Below, one piece after another: positions 23,201-34,729 of a stretch of 64,000 nucleotides of DNA. How positions within the stretch are numbered: position 1 is the stretch's first letter; each line of letters begins with the position of its first letter. The stretch is taken from NCBI GenBank assembly GCA_037903355.1, contig JBAJFE010000060.1, positions 1,488,001-1,552,000 of the forward strand. The letters run 5' to 3'. The translations under genes were made by a program, and so were the position numbers. Source of the stretch: Trichuris trichiura (Eukaryota > Nematoda > Enoplea > Trichinellida > Trichuridae). Under the pieces are notes generated by a model that ran no database searches, had not been told where the DNA came from, and was given only the letters and a program-made list of their open reading frames with translations.

Positions 23201-26200
23201 ATCGGGCTAGCGCCGTTCTTTCTATCTTCGCTGCCTTCAACTAAAATATCATACGAGTTATCCCGAAAAAAGTATTTACGTAAAAAGAACAGGCAAAGCA
23301 AAACTCGCTTCGCCGACTGTTCTCATTGAACCAATCTGAATTATAATAAATTCCGACATTACTTAATCGTTCAAAGTGCCTTAGCCCGTCGTAAAAGGAT
23401 GAAAGTTAAATATGGAGGAATATACAACCTATAACGAAACAGTCTCTTCAGAAACTTTCTGAGCTTACTCTACGTACGAAGCGTGAGCGTTATTTAAGAT
23501 AGATCACAAAGAAATAAAATAACCGACTAATGAGGCATACATAAGCGTCAACACGCCATTTTCTATTTTCCACAGAATTGACTTGTTGCTCAGGCACTAT
23601 GACGTAGAGGTTACGTAAGAAAAAAGCATACAAGTGGGGGCTGATTCTTACATAGCGCAACGCGTGCTATTTGAAAGCGTAGACGAGTTCAAATCAAGTA
23701 GCGAAAGAATAACAGCAATTATGGATTATCAGGTAAACTGCTCAGCCAATGCAAATCATTTAAAGAACCACATACGACTATGGGAAAACAGGAAATCGGA
23801 TTGACAACAGCTATTGCATTTCGCGGGCAAAAGCATCTAAGCGGAAAACTTATAAGCGCTACAAGGTATACCGCCAACGTAATGAAGAATTGTTTGCTGC
23901 TCACCATCAACCGGCATAATTATTTCTATCGTCACTTTGCCCATCGTGAAAACTTTGACAATTATTACGCGTACGAATATGTGTACTTGGAATAGGGAGA
24001 ACGCAGAGCAAAAGTAGCGATAACCCGCTCACTGCTCGGCACGACGTTGCAAAGCACAATGAGCAAATGGAGAAGTTTAAAGTTTAAAGCTGAAAACGCA
24101 TCTAACGCGGACCATCCGTACGCGTACATTAAAACTACCGTTTTAAAGTAGTATAAATGTTTCAGTTTGGAGATTCTCGATAATAATGCTGCAAAAACCA
24201 GGCCGGCAAGGCACAGCAGCTCTCAAAGGGTTTCGGAATGGATCTACCGACCATACTAATAAGCATATGCAAATATGGGCAAAGTCCCTATGCTAAGGCC
24301 GTCATTTTAGAGAATTGAAAGCCAAATTGTCAGAAAAATAATCAACACTGCCCTATCCTTATTTCTAGACATTACGGTAAAAATCAATGGAGTCAAAATT
24401 GCAAATAGCATTAATACTAACGGGTTTTGTCAATTGCGCATCCCACTGTCATACTGTAATTTTGCCGGTTAGCCTCTTCTGCCCTTCCTTAAGCCAAAGC
24501 GTAAAGGTAAGGCATATATGTTGCTTTAAGCTTTAGTAAGGGCAGAAAAGGTTAGCCTGCATGTTAGCCAGTAAAGGCGGAACAAGATGACTGGATGTTT
24601 ACCATAATAGAACCTGCATTTCTCATATACCCAATATTGAACTTAAAGCCCTTTAATACGCCCCTGACGAATAGCAAAACTAAGCTGACATAAAATGTTA
24701 CTTGACGTATTGGATTCTTCGCTACCGTTTGTTATGCTCTCCTCTTCCGGAAGAGCTTTTTCAATGTTAAGCGTCAGAGAGAGTAAAGACCTAAAAGGAA
24801 GCAATCAAAGTCAGACATCAACGGCAGAAAGTAGAAGGAAAACTGTTGCGCTCACTTTGGATTGATACCAATCAAAAAGCCCGTAATGGCTTCCTTATTT
24901 GGCTCTTCCAAAACATCCATATCTGCAATAATAGCAAAAAACAATAACAACGCCGTCGGAAGCAGCTGAAAACTTATTACTGTTGAACTCGGTAATGTGC
25001 AGCTCTTTGATGTCTAAGGAAATTATCGGCTGGAATAAGCAGACGTAGGCGAAATGGCAGAAACGAGGCTTCGCAGCTTTTACGATAATTTCGAAAATAT
25101 AAAGAAGCTGCAAAAACAAGCAATCTTAAACATATTGCGGCAAAACACTGTATGCGCAGCCAACCTGAAGTTGCACATCGGATACGATGGCAAAGTGGGC
25201 ATCGCTACTTATAAAAAGAGACAAATTTCCCGCCGTTTCGGTAGTAGCCGGAATTCTGAAAAAGCAAAAGGAACAATTTCATTTTCGCTCGACAAGTTGT
25301 TGTCGCGCTCGTTACTCCACTGCGCTGGTTCGTTGCCACGAGTCGCATTCCCACAGGTAAAGTTCGCGATTTCCCTCCGCTGAAGTGATTGCCGTTTTCC
25401 AAAACTGGACGCTAAAACGAGGCAAAAGTTACAAAACGACTTTAGAGCAACAACTGCTCACTCTGTTGTATAGCTTGGAATAACGGAGCAAAGACTGTCC
25501 AAGAAAACAATAGTTGTCACCGGTTTTTGCCCATGCGGATACCACTGGTGAGCTCGGCGAACGTCCGCAAAGCTTTCCAATATATACAGTTTCACCAAAC
25601 CCGCTTCGGTAGACAGAGACAAAGCGGTTCCGTCAGGAGACAAACAAGCATACGTTACAACCTTAAAAGAAGAACTATAAACACGCTCGTAGGGGCATAC
25701 GTAAGAAACTCGGAAAATAAATAAGGAAATTTCCATCGCGATAAGCTAATATTAACTTTGGTCCACCATCAAGCCACGAGTTGCATCAAAGGTTCAAATT
25801 CAATGCAGGTGAAGCTGAGTCACCCAAGGAACGAAATTATTAGCTTTTTCAAGAATTTAGGTACATAGACTTTACTATTACAGTCGGCCCTCGTTATCCG
25901 CGGTTAATTCGTCCCGATTTTTGAGCGTTACACCGCGTAAAACGAATTCCGCGTTGTATAGGACACCCTACGAAACAGGCCAAATAGCTTGTATTCCAGC
26001 CGCGTATTTCATACTATCCCCTTGAATTCCTTCCGGAACGGTTATCATACCTGGTGATCCTTCGAAGCTTGGTACTACGGAATCTAGCTACGAGATAATG
26101 ACATCAATGAGACTGCGCTTGTCCAGTGGGGCCAGCCATCAGAGTCCAAGCCATTACATACAAGAAAGGACGAAAGTAGAATGATCTTTTTTTAAACGCC

Positions 26201-29200
26201 TTGAAATCACTTTGCTTTAATGAGCTAAGCGATGTACTGGTGCGCTGAATAGGTACAGAGCAGGGGAAATATAAAATGCACAGGCCCACTTAAGCAGAAA
26301 TACTGAACATCACATGGAACACATCTACATAGAACAAAACGTCTACGGGCAGAAATGTTTGGCGCATCAGGAATCAGACAATTCACCCACTTTCTGTAGG
26401 TGGGTGCAGATCCCCTGGAGACCGGCCAGCCCTAGAGTTGCTTGAACTTGTTGGTAGCGAAACTTCTCGCTTTAAAACGATAGGCTCCGCAGCTGCCAGA
26501 GCTTCATTTAAAAACATTGTTATAGGAGCCGTCTCTCCCTTTTCTTCGCTTCATCGAATAAATCCTGTAGCGGTTTTAACGAAGCCGTTATTCTTCGTGT
26601 AACGATGATGCCACGTTCCATGGATGGATCATATTCAACAATCATATCCTTTAGCACCTGCGCTTGCCGGAAAATAGTGGCCAGCTTTTGCAGCGTCCAA
26701 TCCGAGGCTGTTTGAGCTTCTGTATCTTCCATAACGTCGTCGTCACTGGCCGTAGGTGATTGCATCAGTTCTTCGAGTTCTTTGTTGGTGAACGGTTCTC
26801 CACAATTTTTTATGTGCTCTCTGATATCGTCTTCTATCATGTCGGAGAAACCCTCACCTCCCAACTCCTTGGCAATATTCACTATGCCCATGACCTCCTC
26901 ATCGCTGGCACCTAAGTCCTCGCATTCACTGACTGCGTCTCTCCACAAACGCTTCCAGCAACCACTGACTGTTCTAGGCTTTATATCGTGTACTGCCTCC
27001 GCAATGAAGGCGATAGCGTCTGCAATTGAGAAACGCTTCCACAGGCCGGTAAGATCGCAATCAGCATTAGCGTGGAGGGTATCACGAAGCTTTCCAAATA
27101 CGAAACGAGTATAAGTAGCCTTAATGCATTTTATGGCGCCCTGATCCAGTGGCTGTAGTAGTGATGTCGAGTTGGCGGGCAAAAATTTTACCTCGACGTT
27201 CTCATTAGCGAAGCAAAGAAATTGCGGGTGACCGGGGGCGTTTATCAATTACGAGGAGGACCTTGAAAGCCATCCCCTTGCTTTTCAGGTACTTTTTCGC
27301 TTCAGGAATGAAGCATTGGTTAAACCACTCCGTAAAAAGGATAACCGTCATCCACGCCTTCTTGTTGTGCTGCCAGAAGACCGGCAGGCAATCCTTCTTC
27401 TTGTTTCTGAGCGACCGAGGATTACGAGTCCGGTAGACAACGTCGGGCTTTATCATGTGTCCTGCAGCGTTGCCACAGAGCACAAGAGTGAGTTGATCTT
27501 TCAGTGGCTTGAATCCCGGGGCTTGCTTTGCGCTCTTGTGAATGTACGTGCGCTTTGGCATTTGCTTACAGAATAATGCCGTTTCGTCACAATTGAAGAT
27601 TTGTTCTGGGAGATATCCCTTTTGGTCCACTATCTCTTTGAATTCCTCCGGGAATGTCGAGGCAGCTACGCAATCAGCCGATGCCGCTTCTCCGGTGATC
27701 TTTAAGTTCTTGAGGTTGAAGCGCTTCACGTATTTGGCTAGCCATCCTTTGCTAGCAGTAGACCCTTTTCTCTCGTTCTCTGCAACCGAGCCAGAGAAGT
27801 GCTCATATAAGCTCAGCGCTTTCTCCCGAATAACTTTCCCGTCGATAGGGACATGCTTCCGCGACATGTCCTCTATCCAAACGCTTAGCGCTTTCTCAGC
27901 CTTCACGAGGACTTTGTTGCGAACTACAGCAGCTCTTTTCGCCAGTGAAGGGTCGGGATGCACGCTTCTTCGAACCTCAGCTTCCTGCTGCTTTATCGTA
28001 CGAATGCTGGATTCACTCTTTCCAATCTTGCGGCCCACTTCGGCACATGACAATTCGCTTTTCAAAAGATCTAGGACTTTTACTTTCTCATGAAGGGTAA
28101 GGACGCTACGTTGTCTCTTAGCCCTAGAGCAGTGTTTCTCAACGTGGGCCCTGGGAAATTTTAGGGGAGCCCTGGAAGCCAGGGGGCCCTGGAGGATAAT
28201 GCAGCAGGACATTGTCCCAATAAACGGTGGGCCCTTACAAAACTTAGGGGGGCCCTGACAAGGCCTAGGGGGGCCCTGACAAGGCCTAGGGGAGCCCTGG
28301 GGGCAAAAAAGGTTGAGAAACTATGCCCTAGAGGAACCGCTCTGTTCACTTAGTTGCCATCCTCCCATGCGACTTCAGTTAAACGACGCGAAAGTTCAGA
28401 CCTACCACGCTGCAGGGAAACTGATATTTGCGCACAGCGGGTGGCCTCGACAACGCGCACGAAGCAATAATGAGCAGTCAGAAAAATGACAAGGCCTCAT
28501 TAGCATTGTGCACGGTTAGAGAGCACTGTGGACAGAGAAAATCTTTCTCGAACGCGCAGATGATCACACTGCTGCACAGGCATGCAACGACAGTAGTGCA
28601 ATTATAATGCTAGCCAGCGATGCGCATGTTTTTGTGAAAAGATGACGTCACTATTTCACGCTGGACAAACCGCGTTGTATAGAATCCGCGGATAACGAGG
28701 GCCGACTGTATTGATTATTCGAGCTTTTGGTACCCTTAGAAGCGGAAGCTAGAAAGGATTTCTACCCTCAAAACGGTCTAACACTAACTAGTCAACAATG
28801 CGGTTGGAGAAATGCTCTGAAGTACAATTTAGCCTCGAAAATACGAATTCGAAAACAGAATTCATTTCCCCTCAAAAAAGTACTAATAATTTATGTACAA
28901 CCCGAAAAGTCCGCGTTTGTTTGGATAAAACATGTTCATTGAAGGAGAAGTCAGGCACGCTACAGAATGAAAATTTTTAAAAGGATAATCAGGTACAGTA
29001 CTTATAAAAGTTACTGATACCAAGCGAGTTACTAAAGATTCGGCGTTTGTTAGCATTAAAAAGTTTTGCTTACGCTTTCTTCCGTTATTACGCAAGCAGC
29101 GCAACGTTCCTTTGAATATGCAACTACGGATCCTTTTTCTTTCACTATTTGACTGAGGATCATCACTTGCGCTTGCTGCCCGACAGTCGCCACAATCATA

Positions 29201-30700
29201 CTTGCATAGTTGCCAGAAGCATTATCAGGAAGTTGCGCTTCCGCCAAGTCTATTTCAGAAACTTCGCTTTCAAACTGCTCTCGTTTCGCGTAAGGGCACC
29301 AAGAAAACAGCGGATACCCGCACATGACGGACAACTCTCGATTGACGGTTAGCCACGGGGTTCTGTTGGAAAACGCAAATTCGTGCGCAAGCTTAGCTGC
29401 CGACCATTGATCTTACAGGATGGGTGACAATTTTTCGTTGCAGCCCACTTGGAAGAAAAACATTTCCGCGTATATGTCGATAATTCCAACGGTGGGCGGA
29501 AACAAAGAATACGCCCACGCGATGTGAACCACTTGATTTTTAATCGGCGTCGGATTGCTTCGAGTCTTTTCCTTGACGTTAATAACGCGTACGAAGCTCG
29601 AAACTTTCGCTGAAAGGCAAAACAAGCAAATATAGAGACTGGGCGACGCTAAAGCTAAAGCATTTGAGTCATTTTACTTTCCTTGTTACAAAAACAAAAA
29701 ATAATGCGACTTAAATTACTTGTTATTTAAAACTGTACACCGGTTGACGTTCAAGTTACCGAACCTGCCTATCCTGAAGAGAGACTGTAAGTCGGAACAA
29801 AAAGTTTCTAAGTTCATCAGCTTAGGCCTAAAGAATGCGAATTGGAGAAGTCAATTTAGGAAAAACTGTGCACTTACAACACTTTATCGATTTTTTTTTC
29901 GACCACTAGTATGAGACTGCTATTTTCGGGATAGGTTAACTCTAACAGTGCGTATTTACAAAATGTTAATAAAAGAGGAGGTAACTCAACAATATTGCAT
30001 CTTTAGCATACTTTATGGAACAAATTGTCAGATGGAACTTTTCGCGAACACACTTAGCTTATTAGGCCTAATAGAGAGCGAATTAAGCCTATCAAAAGAC
30101 TGGAAAAATGCATTAAACGACCAAGTGTTGCTGGAATAGAGATGACTAAGCCGTATGGAATGGCCAAATTAACTCTAAAAATGCAGATTCCGGAACAGTA
30201 AGCCTTAAACGAAAAGGAAAAAGATGTAAGAAGTCAGTTGTAAAAGCAGCTATGCTCGTAGACAAAGTAAAGCAACAAACTTGAAAGTGCGAAGTCTTAA
30301 TATCTAACTTTTCTGTAGCTATGATAATGATAACGTGGAGGCTAGTTCGTCAGACTTACTACGAAACGCATAAGCGCAAAGACGTTTATTCCGATGAATT
30401 GATACCAGTTGGCCGATTTGGCATTTTCGCTCCCACGCGTAAGTATTCAATAACTCGCTGACAACCTGCAACGGAAAAATAGCACAATTTTTTGCACCGA
30501 AAAAAGCGTCGCAAACTTTGGAGCAATCCTTGAGGGGAACTTGCGCATTTTTCAGAACGACGCGCGTGCAACTCCGACTAATGGCTTTGCTCGCGCCATC
30601 CGGATCGTAATCTAATTCCCTGAAGACAAAACAAATTCGTTTGTCGAAAAGCTTTCATGCAAACATACATCTCATAAAACTTGGCTGGCACTTTTGACAT
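20215..30700 (-). CDS. EDC4: Enhancer of mRNA-decapping protein 4 (EDC4/Ge-1)
   Basis: Scaffold that couples DCP1 and DCP2 in P-bodies. Exons (minus order): 30700-30669, 30619-30360, 29609-29417, 29362-29074, 25661-25462, 25411-25316, 25255-25165, 25107-24981, 24922-24856, 23240-23183, 23123-22862, 22116-21961, 21897-21759, 21711-21556, 21431-21153, 21095-20692, 20634-20468, 20410-20215. The N-terminal WD40 part shows YAWERKCQIGQLVSIH, FVRVINV, LSPDGTAL, HQWYPHGQKP and FWKTAITSAEGNRELYLW. A coiled coil follows (LEQGKMLSEVMERLQRIEEK), then the helical C-terminal domain (SILVPAFDKSVQKLF, FLEGTQEYFDQL). Phases agree except between 24856 and 23240, where at least one linker exon is missed. About 1,060 residues found, shorter than vertebrate EDC4 mainly in the linker. 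Intron 4 (25662-29073) holds a Tigger-like transposon. Confidence 0.9.
22364..22527. mobile_element. Family-4 MITE in an EDC4 intron
   Basis: Inverted repeat of about 45 bp: CCGAATCCCGAATCGGTC at the left end and ATTCGGGATTCGG at the right, with inner arms TACGCTGTAAAGTGTGGCC and GGCCAAACTTTACAGCGTA. A diverged copy is at 43465-43687. It lies between the EDC4 exons ending at 22862 and starting at 22116. Confidence 0.7.
24436..24631. mobile_element. Family-1 MITE in the EDC4 intron
   Basis: Left end GCGCATCCCACTGTCATACT followed by GTAAT, right end AACCTGCATTTCTCATATA; the interior has a hairpin of GGCAGAA-type sequence. It is in the intron between EDC4 exons 9 (24856) and the linker exons. 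Confidence 0.65.
26520..28360 (-). pseudogene. Broken Tigger-like (DDE) transposase, copy 1
   Basis: The N-terminal CENP-B/pogo helix-turn-helix (KRQRSVLTLHEKVKVLDLL and KIGKSESSIR) is followed by a CENP-B-type DNA-binding domain. The DDE core then shows NCDETALF (first Asp), VLLVID (second Asp) and LLQPLDQGAIK (third Asp). The frame shifts by one base inside VID/NAPGH at about 27245, exactly at the second catalytic Asp. A 10 bp deletion near the start relative to copy 2 and the MITE insertion at 28130 also break the N-terminus. The C-terminus stops at 26520, earlier than in copy 2. Confidence 0.85.
28130..28325. mobile_element. hAT-like MITE nested in Tigger copy 1
   Basis: Termini CAGTGTTTCTCAAC and GTTGAGAAACTATG are imperfect inverted repeats like those of hAT/Charlie elements. 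The insertion is flanked by a perfect 8 bp duplication CCCTAGAG (28122-28129 and 28326-28333); copy 2 of the Tigger has a single CCCTAGAG and no insert. The interior holds about two tandem copies of a 22 bp G-rich unit containing GGGGCCCTGACAAGGCCTAG. Confidence 0.88.
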
Positions 30701-31069
30701 GTTCACTTGGTTAGCAGACAATTGCAGACCGACAGCGAACAACTACCAAGCGATAAGCACTCTACAAAAGATGATGGTTAAGTTAGCTAACCGAAAGTCA
30801 CGTGAGCAAGCAGACATGCGCATCAGCTGTTGGCAAGGCCAGAAATAAAAGTCATTGCAGCATAAGTGTAATGATTTTAAAAGTGCAAAAAAGTTAAAAA
30901 ACGAATATTTACTGTTCTAACTTATATTGTACCAAAAAACGTGTTAAGTAGAAAGTCAACTTTTAAAGGAAATAAAATGTTTAAAGACATCACGACCATC
31001 ACGCCTGAAGCATTGAAATTTTTTAAATGCCGCTCATTGTAACTAAACAAGCTGACATTCTTTCGTAAC
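30701..31069. other. Upstream region of EDC4
   Basis: No coding signal; should include the EDC4 promoter (minus strand). Confidence 0.35.
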
Positions 31070-31390
31070 GGCCCACAGTCATACTGTAATTTTTCCAGCC
31101 ATTCTATTCTGCCATTATCTAACCCTAGTGCTTTTTGTACGGGAGCGTGTGTTCTCATGTTGAAATTGTCTTTATTACGGATTTTCTCCCGTTGTAAACA
31201 ACGGGAGAAAATCCGTAATAAAGACAATTTCAACATTATCTAACCCTGAACCAAAATACAAAATTTACGTTTTGGTCTGCACAAAGGTTAGAAGGGAACT
31301 GAACGGTTGCTATGCTCGCTAAAAAGGGCAAAAGGCGACGGTGCCTTGTTGGCCATAAAAGAACCTGCATTTTTTATAAGTTAGGGCGGC
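31070..31390. mobile_element. Family-1 MITE with an internal palindrome
   Basis: Left end GGCCCACAGTCATACTGTAA, right end GAACCTGCATTTTTTATAAG. The short direct repeat ATTATCTAACCCT occurs on both sides of an internal block containing the perfect hairpin at 31159-31234, suggesting a second insertion inside the MITE. Confidence 0.6.
31159..31234. repeat. Perfect 36 bp inverted repeat
   Basis: Arms 31159-31194 and 31199-31234 are exactly complementary around a 4-base TAAA loop. The left arm starts GTTGAAATTGTCTTTATTAC. A related half (GTACGGGAGCGT and TTTATTACGG) is seen near 36858-36912. Confidence 0.9.
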
Positions 31391-34300
31391 TAAGAAATAA
31401 GGTCCGAATAAACTTTTTGAGAAGTTCCTACAAGTGCGGCTGCACGTTAAATTAATCAACGTACCTTACACGAGGAAACAGCTGACGGTATTCATAAGTA
31501 AACGCAGATCAACTTGCGTTGCTTGCAAGTACATTCTTACCTCATTTCGAAAGCGATAGTATGGCTACTGACATACTTAGATTGGGCCTAATTCTAAAAA
31601 CAGAAAGGCACAAGATTGCGCGTATTCACTGCCCAAGCTCGACCGTAAGCGCGCCCTATGAACGCCAAAATATCTTTACCAACTGCGCATTCTCAACCAG
31701 GCAAGAATGAACGCATCATCTGCATATACGAGTTTATTTTCGAAGAATTGCATTTTTATTCGAACTAATCTGAAGTAATATCTATGAAAAGGGAAGAACG
31801 GTGTCAATATGGACTGAAGATGAGCCATTTCGGCGTCTTTCCATTCAACTACTTTCGTATAGTTGAACGTGCTTCAAGTTCTTCGAGATGCTCACCATAA
31901 GCAATTGCATTCTTGTCCATACGTTAAACGACTAACGTCCATTACGGGGAAAGGTATACTTTGGTCTCGAAGATTAGCGAATGGTGGCGGCTGCACTTCA
32001 CCACCAAGCCGATGGCTTAGCGTCGCTAATATCTTTTATTTCTGCAGTATATCATCGCCGTTGCCTGCATATCATCACAAATGGCAGGCAATTAACTTCA
32101 GCCTGAGGAAAGCCGAAGATAAGTGAAATATAATTTGAACATCAGCTTACCTTTATCGTTCTGAGTCGTTATGCTTAAAGACTCTTTGTTTTTTCAGCCG
32201 AATAATCAACCAATTGCTGATTAAGTAAACGCAGTTCATATATCGTACCAATTAAGCCATTTGCAGTTGTTCAGAGTAAATTGCTTTGAAAACATAGCTC
32301 CTTTTAACGGACTTAAGCTAATAATTTAAAAAGAACATTATTAACTCGGTTTTTTAATTAGACCTACTGAGCAGCTCCCTATTCAATTCTGAAAGGGCTG
32401 TGAAATTGAAAAGCGCCGCGATATGTCGTCAACTGAGGCATTTCCGTTCTTAAGAACCTACTTTTCAGTAAATAAGTTCTTACCGTAATCCAAACTTCAA
32501 TTACTAAATTCTTCGTACTTTAAAACCGTTTAAATGTTTTTAAAGCAAAGTAAAAATTAGCAGAGCTCCCAAGGCAAATTACAAATTTCTAAACGAGTCG
32601 AGATAGGAAAAATAATGATTCAATTCTCAAGCTGACACGGCAAGTTTTTGTAGGCAGCCTTAATTCCGTTTGGTAGAAAAAATTGAATTTGCAGAGAAAG
32701 GAGCGCGATGAAGATTCTATGTTAAAGAGGCGTACGAGAAATAGCTGCCCCGCAGGACCGTTCATCAGCAGTGTCCATCCGCGCAACGAAACAATCAGCG
32801 TAGCTTTTAACGCAGAGAAGTCACCGGATATCGCTACAGTTAAAACATTTGAGTTTTTTTGGCAAGGGCAGCAAAACACTAATTAAGTAATAGTGGCAGT
32901 ATTCCACTCGCTTTTGAATTATAAATATTTGGCTGAAACTTATCGTTTGTATGAACTACTTTAAACGTTTTACGGCTAAAATCTTAGAGCTTTTTGTTGC
33001 TTCATTAACAGTGCCGCATCTGTCGCGACGGGTTTTCGATTAACTTATGTTCCGACCACGGATGCAACGAAAACAGCGAAATGGTAAAATGAAACTGTCT
33101 AACCATGATCCAAATTTTTGTTTCCGTTTCCGGAAAGTATAAACGCTTGACCAGTTAGAAGTGTGCAATTTCAGTAGAACTTCGCGAGGCTGTTGAAATA
33201 TGAAAAAATCCATAGGATTTGGCGCATATTTAAATGTTTAAACCTCTCTAAACTCTGAAATCACTGTAACTAAAAAATTTGTTAGCTTTAGCACACTGGG
33301 TTATTTAGCTTTAGCAGCTCACAGCTTAGCAGCACACAGCTTTAGCACACTCTGTAAAATTATCATTAGTCCATACCTATCAGTTATTTTGACGGTTACT
33401 GTACACCCACTTGCTATTTCTGTAATTTGAAGGTATGGTCGCCAGGTCCTCAACAATCTCTTACTTTAGCACTTGTTTCATTATTACTGCTTTCAGTTTT
33501 CACAACATGGTCATGCGTTCTAAGCATTAACAATAATGCAACAGGTCAGCAGATGATAAGTTTAAAAACAATGACATCTGTCATATTTGATAGCGCTTAA
33601 GTCATTGTTTAAAAAAATTCTATCTCTTGTTTCTCGCTAACAACAAAAATTCCAACGTGGCGTATCGACAAGAAAAGAACCTGAGTATCAAAGGATCAGT
33701 TACAGGCTGTAATTGCACTTTTTATTCTCCTCGCTGTTCTTACTTGGCCAAGAAAAAACGTTTCATTGCTGAAAATGGCTTTTGTACAGTTTACTAATCT
33801 TTCCAGCAAATATCTAACGACAAAATTTAAATAATCCTCGTTTTGCAAGTTTCAATTTCTCTTCCCTGTATGCTCAATATGTCTTCCAAATGCAGACCAA
33901 ATCAATTAGCCTGCAACTGTTTTTTTTATTTAGTAAAGTTTCAAGGGCGATCTCTCCGTTCGAAGAGTAAATACGCTTACTTGCGGGGCGTTGCAACCCC
34001 ACAGCTTTTCCAGGTTCCTTCAGGGTATATATGCCTACACTAAACAACGCAATACGTTTGCAGCTAATTTAGTACAAGAACTAACCTTGTATCTGGCTTA
34101 AATGAATGTACAAAATTATTTTCGCAACAGATTAAATAAACTCAATTTCAGTATGACTACATTCCAGTAGCGTGGAATTAAAATAATTTAATAAGGAGGC
34201 TTTTGATATTTCGCCAGTAGGTCATCTTCCTTCGATAAAATTGCCTACCCATCATTGTGTACCTGCATTCTTCCGTATCGTACTGTTGTCGAGTGTATTA

Positions 34301-34729
34301 AATAAATTGCTTTTGCTCCCTTTGAAAGTCGCGCTGGCTCATTGCGCGAATGAATTTAGCGCTTACGTTTTTTCTTCCTAAACATTTTGCTGTTCATTAG
34401 GCGTTATGTTGACTAGAATTAAGCTTTTTAAGCAAGTTATTATGCGTTGCTTTCTTCTTTGAAAACGCGTCCTGAAATGCCAATTGTGCATGGCTGTTGC
34501 GCGGTTTTGCTTATTCTATTTTTCAAGTAAATCTTGTTAATAATAATTTTAGGGCGATAGGAAATGTTACTGCCAATTACTTATTTCAGGCGCAGTTTTA
34601 TTATTAGTTAAATTACTGCCGTTGCTTCGTCTGCTGAACCATTTCGTAAGATATGGTGAGTTTATAGACAATGCTGACGTTTGTAAAATGGTAAACTTTA
34701 GTTTTACTTCAACACTGACGAGCTGTTAG
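31391..34729. other. Intergenic, no supported gene
   Basis: About 3.3 kb, AT-rich. A short GCTTTAGCACAC / AGCAGCTCACAG-type repetitive patch lies near 33288-33350. The frames at 31519, 31863 and 32589 lack support. The first exon of UFD1 should be near the right edge but could not be fixed. Confidence 0.35.

Larger units (their letters stand above)
25881..28708 (-). mobile_element. Tigger/pogo-like DNA transposon, copy 1
   Basis: Terminal inverted repeats CAGTCGGCCCTCGTTATCCG (left) and the complement ending ACGAGGGCCGACTG (right), each flanked by TA (25879-25880, 28709-28710), the usual pogo/Tigger target duplication. Length 2,828 bp. It encodes a pogo-type transposase on the minus strand, now disrupted. 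It sits in intron 4 of EDC4 in the same orientation as the host gene. A nested hAT-like MITE occupies 28130-28325. Copy 2 is at 59985-62618. Confidence 0.9.

Noticed and set aside
26104..26289. 61-codon minus frame, repeated at 60208-60393
   Set aside because: Conserved only because it lies in the 3' part of both Tigger copies; no start context or domain, best seen as transposon DNA.
27542..28093. 183-codon plus-strand frame inside Tigger copy 1
   Set aside because: Antisense shadow of the transposase; the same shadow occurs in copy 2 at 61705-62193.
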